Shown here: positions 41,721 to 49,897 of the stretch, piece after piece
Numbering within the stretch: the first letter of the stretch is position 1
Layout: each line of letters starts with the position of its first letter
Assembly: GCA_017471085.1 (NCBI GenBank)
Contig: JAFUWW010000071.1
Coordinates: forward strand, 14,511 to 78,510
From: Bacteroidales bacterium
Lineage (GTDB): Bacteria; Bacteroidota; Bacteroidia; Bacteroidales; UBA932
DNA: 64,000 bases
Reading direction: 5' to 3'
Program-made: the position numbers and the translations under genes
Notes under the pieces: model-generated
The model's input: only the letters and a program-made list of their open reading frames with translations
Told to the model about the DNA's origin: nothing
Databases searched by the model: none

Positions 41721-42722
41721 ATGAAACCTATTATTCCTCCCATAGACAGAAGCATCCTCAAAGCGGAACTGAATGAGGAACGGTTGCTGAGAACAACCAA
41801 CAGGGCAGGCAACGAACTCTACATCGTAGGGCCGGAAGCCACCAACGTCATCCGCGAAATCGGCCGGTTGCGCGAGATTGCCTTCCGCAACGACGGAGGT
41901 GGTACCGGGGAGCCGCTGGATATAGACAAGTTCGACACGGACCCTTCTTACGGTTACAAGCAACTGGTCCTGTGGGACCCCGAAACCGAGGAGATTATCG
42001 GCGGGTACCGGTTCTGCATCTGCGACGAGGCCGTTTTCGACCGCTTCGGCCAGCCGATCCTCACATCGACCCACATGTTCGAATTTTCCAAGAAATACCT
42101 GAAAGAGCGGTTCACCAACACGCTCGAGCTGGGAAGGTCGTTCGTTTCCGTGGAATACCAGAGCTCCAAGGTCGGAGCGAAAGGCCTGTATGCCCTGGAC
42201 AACCTGTTCGACGGCATCGGTGCACTGGGCGTCCTGTACAAAGACCGGGTAAAGTATCTTTTCGGGAAAATGACCATCTACCCTTCCTATCCCGAAGAGG
42301 CCCGGAACATGGTGATGTATTTCCTGACCAAGTATTTCAGCAAGGGAAGCAAGCAGATCCGTCTCCGAAAGGGAATTACGCCCGTGAAGGTGACCAGTTC
42401 TCAACGGCGCTATGCCCAACTCTTCTCCGGGAGCAACTACAAGGAAGACTACAAGATCCTGAAGGCGGAGGTACTGAAACTGGGAGTGAACATTCCCCCG
42501 CTGGTAAACACCTATATGAACCTTTCCCCCACCATGGTCTATTACGGAACGGGGGTGAACGATGAATTCGGCGATGTACTGGATTCCGGCATCATGATTA
42601 CTTTTGCCGACCTGTACCCGGAAAAACGCGAACGCCACGCCGAATCGTTCAGGAAACTCGGCTGGCGGAAAATCCGCTCCCTCCTGAAACGCTTCCAGCC
42701 GAGAAAACAAGAGGCCGATTAG
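41721..42722 (+). CDS. glsB: GlsB/OlsB-like N-acyltransferase (aminoacyl lipid synthesis)
   Basis: The 333-residue protein is a GNAT-type acyltransferase of the ornithine/glycine lipid family: LYIVGPEATNVIREIGRLRE, LVLWDPETEEIIGGYRF, and FTNTLELGRSFVSVEYQSSK are typical blocks. In Bacteroides the relative GlsB acylates glycine to start glycine lipids. The partner O-acyltransferase may be the gene at 44244. It is flanked by an AT-rich gap and overlaps the convergent DUF5715 gene by four bases at the stop codons. Confidence 0.78.
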   Translation: MKPIIPPIDRSILKAELNEERLLRTTNRAGNELYIVGPEATNVIREIGRLREIAFRNDGGGTGEPLDIDKFDTDPSYGYKQLVLWDPETEEIIGGYRFCICDEAVFDRFGQPILTSTHMFEFSKKYLKERFTNTLELGRSFVSVEYQSSKVGAKGLYALDNLFDGIGALGVLYKDRVKYLFGKMTIYPSYPEEARNMVMYFLTKYFSKGSKQIRLRKGITPVKVTSSQRRYAQLFSGSNYKEDYKILKAEVLKLGVNIPPLVNTYMNLSPTMVYYGTGVNDEFGDVLDSGIMITFADLYPEKRERHAESFRKLGWRKIRSLLKRFQPRKQEAD

Positions 42723-43420
42723 GGCCTGACGGTAATATGGAAGCAGGACTGCTTCTTTTCGTATTTTACATAGCAAGCGCCTTCATCGTGCAAATCTTTC
42801 AGAACCTGGCTCAGGACGGCCCGGAGCTGCTCCGGAGGCACATCCTCGTAAGGGCGGCCTCTCAGTTCCGGCACCTTTACATAATGCCAGTAGGAAAGGT
42901 CGAAGGTAGTCCCATAACGATGCGTGGAATTCTCCGAGGCATTGGTATTCCTCTTGCGCAGGCGGGCCACATCCTCCTCCGTCCTCAGGACCGACGTCAC
43001 CACCAGCTTGTTGGGATTGAGGCCTTTGCAGGAAAGTGAGTCCAGAAAATTGGCGCCGATCCTGTCCAGCAAATCCTTGGCTTCCGGGATGAGGAAAGGG
43101 ATGGAGTGGGTCAGTTCATCAATCACATAACTCTCCGTATCGGTGAGTTCCACCAGGCCTTGCTTCAGGTCCTCGGCAGCATCCCTGTCCGCCACAGGCT
43201 TCACACCGATGGTTTGTGCCACCTTCAACTGGATATCGTTCATGTCGTTGAATTCCTTGGCAAAACGGACGTCGTAGACGCGAACAGGATGGTTTTCGAT
43301 GGGGCCGAGAGAGAGCCAGCGGCGCTCCTCGACACAACTGCGGACAGAAAAAAAGGCCCAGAGAAAAAGGCCGATGCCAGTAGCTGAACCGGCAAGGATG
43401 AGCGCTCTTTTGAGATTCAT
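42719..43420 (-). CDS. DUF5715 protein, M15-like D,D-carboxypeptidase fold
   Basis: The 233-residue protein has an N-terminal membrane anchor or signal (ALILAGSATGIGLFLWAFFS) and the sequence STHRYGTTFDLSY, which matches the SxHxxGxxxD zinc motif of VanY/M15 peptidases, with a late CFHITV giving a third histidine. I infer a periplasmic peptidase acting on peptidoglycan. ATG 43420 is preferred; a -7-like box TATATTAG ends four bases upstream. The DUF5715 label is from memory of the family shape. Confidence 0.72.
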   Translation of the reverse strand: MNLKRALILAGSATGIGLFLWAFFSVRSCVEERRWLSLGPIENHPVRVYDVRFAKEFNDMNDIQLKVAQTIGVKPVADRDAAEDLKQGLVELTDTESYVIDELTHSIPFLIPEAKDLLDRIGANFLDSLSCKGLNPNKLVVTSVLRTEEDVARLRKRNTNASENSTHRYGTTFDLSYWHYVKVPELRGRPYEDVPPEQLRAVLSQVLKDLHDEGACYVKYEKKQSCFHITVRP

Positions 43421-43533
43421 TCTGCTAATATACGAATTTCTGCCAAAAAAGGATCCCGGACCTCGCATTTTCACGCCAAAAAAAGAAAATGCGGAAAATA
43501 ATTGTTACTTTTGTATACTTAAAACATTACTGA

Positions 43534-44247
43534 ATGGAAGAAGATAAAAAACAGGCGCAAAGAATCCAGACTTCTTTGCTCAACGGTATAGAAAGGAAAG
43601 TGCTGATCTGGCTCGCCGAAAGGATGCCGGCTTGGGTAACCTCCGACATGCTTACTTTCACCGGCTTTCTGGGTGCGCTGATCATGGCCCTGGGATACTG
43701 CCTTTCCAACCTGAACCTGAACTGGTTATGGCTTTCCTGCTTCGGCCTGTTCGTGAACTGGTTCGGAGATTCCCTGGACGGAAGCCTGGCCCGCGTCCGC
43801 AATGCCCAGCGCAAAACCTACGGTTTTTTCATCGACCATAACGTAGACGTCATCAACGAGACTATCATGTTCGTGGGTGTCGGCTGCAGTCCGCTGGTGA
43901 ACATGAGCTTTGCCATGCTGGCCCTCGTCGCCTATTTCATGCTCAGCGTCTATGTATACATCGACTGCCACCTGAAAGGCGAGATGCGGCTCACCTATGG
44001 CGGTCTCGGGCCCACCGAGTTCCGTCTCATGCTGATTATCGTGAACATCCTGTTCATGTACATTCCCTGGCTCAGTGAATGGAAACGCCCCATGACGCTG
44101 TTCCACAACGAGTTCATGATCGGCCTGTTCGACTACATCGCAGTTGCGGCGGCCCTTCTTATCATGATTTTCTATCTGGTCGGATTCTTCAGGGACGCCC
44201 GTTATTTTGCCAAGATCGACCCGCCCAAGAAACCGGAAAAGAAATGA
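43534..44247 (+). CDS. CDP-alcohol phosphatidyltransferase family protein
   Basis: The 237-residue membrane protein has the complete CDP-alcohol motif: GDSLDGSLARVRNAQRKTYG and the following FFIDHNVD give D-x2-D-G-x2-A-R, then G-x3-D-x3-D. About six hydrophobic helices follow the family pattern. The alcohol substrate is not known. It follows TACTTTTG (43506-43513) and overlaps the acyltransferase as ATGA, forming a three-gene lipid operon. Confidence 0.88.
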   Translation: MEEDKKQAQRIQTSLLNGIERKVLIWLAERMPAWVTSDMLTFTGFLGALIMALGYCLSNLNLNWLWLSCFGLFVNWFGDSLDGSLARVRNAQRKTYGFFIDHNVDVINETIMFVGVGCSPLVNMSFAMLALVAYFMLSVYVYIDCHLKGEMRLTYGGLGPTEFRLMLIIVNILFMYIPWLSEWKRPMTLFHNEFMIGLFDYIAVAAALLIMIFYLVGFFRDARYFAKIDPPKKPEKK

Positions 44248-45104
44248 TCATCACAGCGGAAGAAGCCACCCGCCTTTCCCCTGTTTTCGAAGGCCGGAAA
44301 GGAAGGATTCTGTTCAATCTGGCCATGAAATTCACGGGCATCGACCATGCCAACGAAACCCATGACCGGGTGGAGAAGTCCGGTGTAGAATTCGGCCCTG
44401 CCTTCGCCAAGGGAATCCTGGACGATATCGAGGTCGATTTTCTTATCGGCAACTCGGAACGCCTTTCTACGCTTCCCGAAGGTCCTTTCATCACCATTTC
44501 CAACCATATTTACGGGCATATCGACGGAATCTGCCTAGTAGACATCATCGGCCATCAGAGACCCAAGGCAAAGGTAATGGTGAATGAGTTCCTCCTGTGG
44601 ATCAAAGGGCTTGCTCCCAGTTTCATTGCGGTGAATCCTACGCTCACCGCCAGAACCAGCGCGACAGCCACCAGCATCAACGGCGTAAAGAATGCCCTGC
44701 TGCAAATCCGCAGCGGAGAACCGCTCTGCCTGTTCCCTTCCGGCGCCGTAGCGGACCTGAAACCCCGGGAACACTGGACCCTGAGCGAAAGAGAGTGGCA
44801 GGATGCCGCCATCAAACTGATCCGGAAAGCGCGCGTGCCCGTGATTCCCATCCGCTTCTTCGACCACAATTCCGCTTTCTACTATGCCCTGGGGCTCATC
44901 GACTACCGGGTCCGCTTCACCCGCCTCTTCCATGAGATGTACAACAAGCGCGGGACCCATCCCCGATTAGGAGTCGGAGAAATCATAACTGTCGGGCAGC
45001 AGGACGCCGTTCCGGAAGATGAGTTCAAGGCCTTTCTCCGGAAGAGCGTCTACGACATGCCTCTTCCGGACCACTTTATCAAACGATCTGAATTATGGAA
45101 GTAA
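44244..45104 (+). CDS. PlsC-type acyltransferase, candidate GlsA
   Basis: The 286-residue protein has ITISNHIYGHIDG (NHxxxxD catalytic site), CLFPSGAVADLKPRE in place of the FPEGT block, and VPVIPIRFFDHNS. This form resembles the hemolysin-associated acyltransferases that complete ornithine or glycine lipids. GlsB is encoded 1.5 kb upstream, so it may be GlsA; alternatively it works with the coupled CDP-alcohol transferase. ATG 44244 overlaps the previous stop by four bases. Confidence 0.75.
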   Translation: MIITAEEATRLSPVFEGRKGRILFNLAMKFTGIDHANETHDRVEKSGVEFGPAFAKGILDDIEVDFLIGNSERLSTLPEGPFITISNHIYGHIDGICLVDIIGHQRPKAKVMVNEFLLWIKGLAPSFIAVNPTLTARTSATATSINGVKNALLQIRSGEPLCLFPSGAVADLKPREHWTLSEREWQDAAIKLIRKARVPVIPIRFFDHNSAFYYALGLIDYRVRFTRLFHEMYNKRGTHPRLGVGEIITVGQQDAVPEDEFKAFLRKSVYDMPLPDHFIKRSELWK

Positions 45105-45901
45105 AAGTTGCCCTTGTCACCGGCGGCAGCAGCGGAATCGGAGCCGCCACCGCCCGGAAACTTGCCGAAGCCGGCATCAAAGTCTACGCCGGCTCCAGGC
45201 GCGGGACCTTCGACAACCCCTCTGAAGGTATCGTACCGGTGCACCTGGACGTGAATGACGCTGCCGCCCTGAAAGCGCAGGTCGATGAAATCGTCCGGAA
45301 AGAAGGGCGCCTGGACGCCGTCGTCTGCAATGCTGGAAACGGCTGCTACGGTCCTGTAGAAGGAACGCTGGAAGAAGAAGCGCGCTTCCAGTTCGAGACC
45401 AATTACTTCGGCGCCTTGAAAACCATCCAGGCTTGTCTGCCCGTTTTCCGGAAACAAGGGTTTGGCCGCATCATCACCGTCACTTCCGTCATGGCTGTGC
45501 TTCAACTCCCCTTCCAAGGCTTCTATTCCTCCGTTAAGGCCGCCCTGCTGTCCCTTTCCGAATCGCTCTCCCTGGAACTCAAAGGAACTGGCATCGAATG
45601 CTGCAGCGTCCTTCCGGGGGATGTTTCCACCGGGTTCACATCGGCCCGGAAATTAAACAAGGCCGCCCAGGATCCGGCTTCGCCTTACAAAGAATGGATG
45701 GACCGGAATCTGAAAAAGATTGAGAAGGACGAACTGGGCGGAATGTCCCCGGACGTGATCGCCCGTGCCGTAGTGCGGCAGCTCCGGAGAAAGCACATGA
45801 AAGTGCGTGTGATTCCGCGTATCGACTACAAGGCCGTAGGTTTTCTGACAAGGGTCGTTCCCGAGCGGGCCAAACTGGCACTGATTCGTCTCCTTTATTG
45901 A
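45095..45901 (+). CDS. Classical short-chain dehydrogenase/reductase
   Basis: The 268-residue protein has ALVTGGSSGIGAATARKLA (cofactor site), CNAGNG, a serine in TVTSVMAV and FYSSVKAALLSL with the YxxxK pair. It starts inside the last codons of the acyltransferase gene (10-base overlap), so it probably acts in the same lipid pathway, for instance on a keto-lipid intermediate; this is inference. Confidence 0.85.
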   Translation: MEVKVALVTGGSSGIGAATARKLAEAGIKVYAGSRRGTFDNPSEGIVPVHLDVNDAAALKAQVDEIVRKEGRLDAVVCNAGNGCYGPVEGTLEEEARFQFETNYFGALKTIQACLPVFRKQGFGRIITVTSVMAVLQLPFQGFYSSVKAALLSLSESLSLELKGTGIECCSVLPGDVSTGFTSARKLNKAAQDPASPYKEWMDRNLKKIEKDELGGMSPDVIARAVVRQLRRKHMKVRVIPRIDYKAVGFLTRVVPERAKLALIRLLY

Positions 45902-45928
45902 TAAATCCGTTTTTTCTTTGTACATTTG
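45898..45928 (+). promoter_or_regulatory. Candidate promoter before the DUF5686 gene
   Basis: TTG at 45898-45900, 20 bases, TACATTTG at 45921-45928. It starts at the SDR stop and its predicted start site falls in the hairpin at 45929-45954. Confidence 0.5.
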
Positions 45929-45954
45929 GCACCTGAAACAACGCATTCAGGTGC
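45929..45954 (+). terminator. Hairpin after the lipid operon
   Basis: GCACCTGAA and TTCAGGTGC pair perfectly around eight bases and are followed by ATTTTATT. It lies 28 bases after the SDR stop and probably ends that operon, although a promoter seems to enter it. Confidence 0.65.
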
Positions 45955-45984
45955 ATTTTATTGTGAAATTTGCGGATTGAGATT

Positions 45985-48462
45985 GTGAGAAGAAAGCACA
46001 TTATCCTCCTGTTTGTCTTTGTGGCAGCCGCCCTTCAGGCTGCCGCCCAGACCACTCGCGTCCGCGGCAAGGTGACTGATTTTGACACAGGGGAACCCAT
46101 TCCCTTCGCCAGTGTCTATTTCGACGGCACTACCATCGGCATTTCCACCGACATGGAAGGGCAGTTCAGCCTGGAAACCCGTTCCAAGGATGCCAAGGTC
46201 CTCACCGCCCACATCGTTGGCTACGAAAGCCTGTCTTTCCCTGTCACGCAAGGTTCTTTCAATGAATTCAACTTCCGGCTCAGGACAGACCCCGATTTTC
46301 TGGACGCGGCCGTCGTAAAACCGGACGACCGCTACATCAAATCCATTCTCCGCAAGATAGACCAGGCCCGCGAAAGGAACAATCCGGACAATGCCGATTC
46401 ATGGAAAAGCAGCCTGTATTCCAAGATTGAGATGGATGCCACCAATATGGAGGATGTGATGTCCCTGGGCATCCTGAACCGTAATTTCAGTTTTGTCCAG
46501 GAGTATACCGATACGTCCGCCATCACCGGCAAGCCGTTCATCCCCATCATGATCTCCGAGAACCTGTCGGACCTTTACCATTCCAAGGACCCTTCCTTCG
46601 ACCGGGAAATCATGAAGGCGAACCGCATCTCCGGTCTGGAAGACGACAACTTCATCAGGCAGTTCACCGGCAGTTACCTGCTGAGAACCAATTTCTACGA
46701 GCGAAACATCAGCGTCTTCAACCTGGCCATCCCTTCTCCCACCGCAGCATCGTCCCACATCTTCTACAATTATTTCCTGGTGGACAGCCTGCAGGTGGAC
46801 GGCCGGAAAACCTACACACTGCGTTTCCATCCCAAGAAACTGGTCACTTCGCCCGTCTTCGACGGTGAGATGCAGATCGATGCGGAAGATTTCGGCATCC
46901 GTTCCGCCCATGTCGCTCTTGCTTCCGTATCCAATGTGAACTGGATCCGCCATATTAACATCGACGTGGAGAACCGCCGCCTGGACGACGGAAAATGGTT
47001 TTACGGCGAGGAGAACCTGTTTGCCGATTTCTCCATCGCCGTCAGCGACTCCTCCAGGATCGTCTCCTTCCTGGGCCGCCGGCATCAGGTCTATGACCCG
47101 CCTGTTTTCGGCCCGGTCGACAACCCCGATGTCCTGGCGACGGAAGACAGGGTGATCATGAGCAAAGTACAGCCCCTGGACGACAAGTCCTGGGAAGAAA
47201 TACGCCCCTATGAACTGAGTGAACGGGAGAAAGGAATCTACCAGATGGTGGACCAAGTCAAGGAGACGACCCTGTTCAAATGGGTATACAGCCTGGCCAA
47301 CAGCATGATAACGGGCTATTACGAAGTTCCGGAAATAGGCATGGGTTTTGGCCGATGGGCACGCTCGGTCGTATACAACGAGGTGGAGGGGCTCCGCCTC
47401 CAGGCCGGCTTCCGCACCATGCGGGACCTCTCGGAAAAAGTGCGCCTGCAAGGCACGCTGGCCTATGGCTTCCGCGACAAAACCCCCAAGTGGAGCCTGA
47501 AGGCGGAATTCATGTTCAACCGGGAGAAGACCCGGATGCTCACGGTCTCCGCAAAAAAGGATTTCGTACAACTGGGAAGCGGCGACGGGCCTATCACCGC
47601 CCAGAATATGTTCACGTCCATCTTCGCCCGTTCTCATATGGACCGGCAGAGCATGATCCGGGAATTCCTGGTGCTGTACGACCACGAATGGAGTCCGAAC
47701 GTGAACCAGGCCCTTCAATGGCGCACATCCCGTGTATGGGGCAACCCGCTGGTCCCCCTCCAGCGCAGGGACGGCACCTTCCAGGACAGCTATTCGCTCA
47801 ACGAACTGAGCACTTCCCTCCGCTTTTCCTGGGATGAGCGAGTGAACCGGGGCTTCTTCCGGAAATACTACCTGTTCACCCGTTATCCGGTGCTTACGCT
47901 GAACCTCATCCACGGCTTCAGCGGCATCACGCCGGACAGTTACAATTACTGGCGGGAAGAACTCACCTTCCAGTGGAGCATCCCTTCCACCGCCATCGGT
48001 TTCGGAAAACTTTTCATGAACGGCGGCGCCATCCAGGGCTCGGTTCCCTACACCCTCCTCAAAGTGCACGAAGGAAACCAGACCTTCTTCATGGACAGGA
48101 GCGCCTTTTCCTGCATGAACTACTATGAGTATGTGTCGGACCGGTGGCTCACGGGTTATTACGAGCACAACTTCAACGGGCTGGTGCTCGGTATGATTCC
48201 GCTGGTGAAAAAACTGGACCTCCGTGAAGTTGCCACCGTCCGGTTCGCCTGGGGCACGCTCTCCCGGCAAAACCGGGAACGGGGTCCTTTCCTGCTCCCC
48301 GCCGATACCCAGACTCTGGAAATCCCCTATGTCGAGGCAGGCATCGGCATTTCAAACATCTTCCGCATCCTTCGGGTCGATGCCATCTGGCGCCTCACCC
48401 ACCGCTTTGAGGAAGGGCGGAAGAATTTCACCATCAACATCGGCTTTGACGTAGAATTCTGA
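45985..48462 (+). CDS. DUF5686 outer-membrane protein with carboxypeptidase-regulatory-like domain
   Basis: The 825-residue protein has a signal peptide (HIILLFVFVAAALQAAAQ), a carboxypeptidase-D regulatory-like domain (RVRGKVTDFDTGEPIPFASV, then TDMEGQFSLET; residues about 20-105) and a long DUF5686 region whose second half is rich in barrel strands and ends in NFTINIGFDVEF. It resembles TonB-dependent receptors in its front domain but has no TonB box or plug that I can see. I chose GTG 45985; TTG 45970 is an alternative. AraC-type gene follows four bases later. Confidence 0.83.
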   Translation: MRRKHIILLFVFVAAALQAAAQTTRVRGKVTDFDTGEPIPFASVYFDGTTIGISTDMEGQFSLETRSKDAKVLTAHIVGYESLSFPVTQGSFNEFNFRLRTDPDFLDAAVVKPDDRYIKSILRKIDQARERNNPDNADSWKSSLYSKIEMDATNMEDVMSLGILNRNFSFVQEYTDTSAITGKPFIPIMISENLSDLYHSKDPSFDREIMKANRISGLEDDNFIRQFTGSYLLRTNFYERNISVFNLAIPSPTAASSHIFYNYFLVDSLQVDGRKTYTLRFHPKKLVTSPVFDGEMQIDAEDFGIRSAHVALASVSNVNWIRHINIDVENRRLDDGKWFYGEENLFADFSIAVSDSSRIVSFLGRRHQVYDPPVFGPVDNPDVLATEDRVIMSKVQPLDDKSWEEIRPYELSEREKGIYQMVDQVKETTLFKWVYSLANSMITGYYEVPEIGMGFGRWARSVVYNEVEGLRLQAGFRTMRDLSEKVRLQGTLAYGFRDKTPKWSLKAEFMFNREKTRMLTVSAKKDFVQLGSGDGPITAQNMFTSIFARSHMDRQSMIREFLVLYDHEWSPNVNQALQWRTSRVWGNPLVPLQRRDGTFQDSYSLNELSTSLRFSWDERVNRGFFRKYYLFTRYPVLTLNLIHGFSGITPDSYNYWREELTFQWSIPSTAIGFGKLFMNGGAIQGSVPYTLLKVHEGNQTFFMDRSAFSCMNYYEYVSDRWLTGYYEHNFNGLVLGMIPLVKKLDLREVATVRFAWGTLSRQNRERGPFLLPADTQTLEIPYVEAGIGISNIFRILRVDAIWRLTHRFEEGRKNFTINIGFDVEF

Positions 48463-48466
48463 TACT

Positions 48467-49219
48467 ATGAAACCTAACTTCACCCTCCGCCCTCTCAAGA
48501 AAGATGGTTTGATCGAACCTCATCAGGTCAAGCCCTACACCTTCCCCCATTTTCTACTCCTGTATCTGGTAGAAGGTGAGGTACTTCTGGAAGTGAACGG
48601 AAAAGCCCACCTTTGCGGTCCCGCCCAGCTGATGCTGGTTCCGGACAATGCTACCGTGGTGATCAAGCACTTGAACGAATGCCGGGGGTTCGAAGGAAGC
48701 TTCCCCCTCAGTTTCGTCAAAGATGCCTCCTACCCCGCCCTCCATTCCAAAGAACCGATCCTTCAAAGTTTCTGGTTCGATGACGCCGTTTTTATGGGCG
48801 CCCTTATGAAAAGGCTCCTTGCCGCATCGTCCGATAAAGACAAAACCTTCCTGCAGAGCGGCCTGGACCTCATCCTCAGCCAACTGCGCACAGGCGGGCA
48901 GGTGGCGGCCGTGCCGGAGAGCTTCCTGCAGATGGTCTTCAAGAAGGAATACGCCACCCTTTCGGTGTCGGATTACGCTAAAAAACTGAATGTTACGCCC
49001 AATTACCTGAACAAGACCGTCAAATCGCACACCCATAGGACCGCCATTGACTGGATAGAGATTTCCAGGCTGAACCTTGCCAAGATGCTGCTCAAAGACA
49101 AGAGCCTGGCCATCATCGACGTAGCCCGGATTTCCGGTTTGGAAGACCAGTCTTATTTCTCCAGGTTCTTCAAGAAAAAAACGGGGCTCACCCCGTCGCA
49201 GTACAGAAACAGCCTCTAA
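48467..49219 (+). CDS. AraC-family transcriptional regulator
   Basis: The 250-residue protein has an N-terminal cupin-like sensor (residues 20-90) and a C-terminal double HTH: YATLSVSDYAKKLNVTPNYL and IIDVARISGLEDQSYFSRFF followed by KKKTGLTPSQYR. It is immediately behind the DUF5686 gene and perhaps controls it. Its stop codon lies inside a terminator hairpin. Confidence 0.92.
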   Translation: MKPNFTLRPLKKDGLIEPHQVKPYTFPHFLLLYLVEGEVLLEVNGKAHLCGPAQLMLVPDNATVVIKHLNECRGFEGSFPLSFVKDASYPALHSKEPILQSFWFDDAVFMGALMKRLLAASSDKDKTFLQSGLDLILSQLRTGGQVAAVPESFLQMVFKKEYATLSVSDYAKKLNVTPNYLNKTVKSHTHRTAIDWIEISRLNLAKMLLKDKSLAIIDVARISGLEDQSYFSRFFKKKTGLTPSQYRNSL

Positions 49220-49232
49220 CCGGAGGCTGTTT
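49207..49232. terminator. Terminator overlapping two convergent stop codons
   Basis: AAACAGCCTC and GAGGCTGTTT form a perfect 10-pair stem with a 6-base loop and a T run after it. The stop codons of the AraC gene (49217-49219) and of trmO (49218-49216) both lie at the loop. Confidence 0.85.
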
Positions 49233-49896
49233 TTTTATAACCGGTCACATAGACGGTCCCTTCTTCTACCCGGAAACAGACATCGGCTCCGTCGAAGGGC
49301 ATGGCGTACACCCGGTCCAGAGTGTCCTGATAGGCCGGCCGGGGGTCCAGGGACAGAATCTGCGTCAAGGCCGTCCGCTGCTCCTCATTGAAAGGCAGAT
49401 GCTCCGGGATCACCACCCGCAACTTGCGTTCCGGCGGTGCAGAGGCAAAACCGCATGCCGCATCCGGGAAACTGTCAGCGTAGGCAATGTAGGGTTTGAT
49501 ATCGTAGATGGGCGTTCCATCCATCAAATCGGCCCCCCTGACAAGAATCTCCATTCCTTCAACCGCTTCCACCTGCACGCAGGAGAGCCCCAGGGGATTG
49601 GGCCGATAGGGGGAACGGGTTGCCCAGACCCCCATTGAAGTATTGCCGCCCAGGCGCGGAGGACGGACAGTAGGCTGCCACTCCCCTTTCGCCGGCCGGT
49701 TGGCGGAGAATCCCCAGATGAGCCAGACCCTGTCAAAACCCTCCAGCCCGCGCAGAGCTTCCCGGTTCCGGTAGCGCTCCGTGAAAACAATCCGGCCTTT
49801 AATATCGGCCAGACTGCTTTGCCTGGGAATGCCGAATTTGGAGCCGAACGGCCCTTTATAATAGGCAACCGGCTCTATTTCAAGGGTATGGGTCAT
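49216..49896 (-). CDS. trmO: tRNA (t6A37) N6-methyltransferase TrmO
   Basis: The 226-residue protein of the TsaA/UPF0066 family has FGIPRQSSLADIKGRIVF, LEGFDRVWLIWGFS and RSPYRPNPLGLS, all typical. It methylates threonylcarbamoyladenosine at position 37 of tRNA. ATG 49896 lies one base after the SEC-C gene stop; ATG 49917 is an alternative with a 20-base overlap. It ends the gcv operon. Confidence 0.9.
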   Translation of the reverse strand: MTHTLEIEPVAYYKGPFGSKFGIPRQSSLADIKGRIVFTERYRNREALRGLEGFDRVWLIWGFSANRPAKGEWQPTVRPPRLGGNTSMGVWATRSPYRPNPLGLSCVQVEAVEGMEILVRGADLMDGTPIYDIKPYIAYADSFPDAACGFASAPPERKLRVVIPEHLPFNEEQRTALTQILSLDPRPAYQDTLDRVYAMPFDGADVCFRVEEGTVYVTGYKKTASG

Positions 49897-49897
49897 A

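Noticed and set aside
46399..48270. Long open frame antisense to the DUF5686 gene
   Set aside because: The plus-strand product has a signal peptide and known domains; the antisense product has no recognisable pattern.
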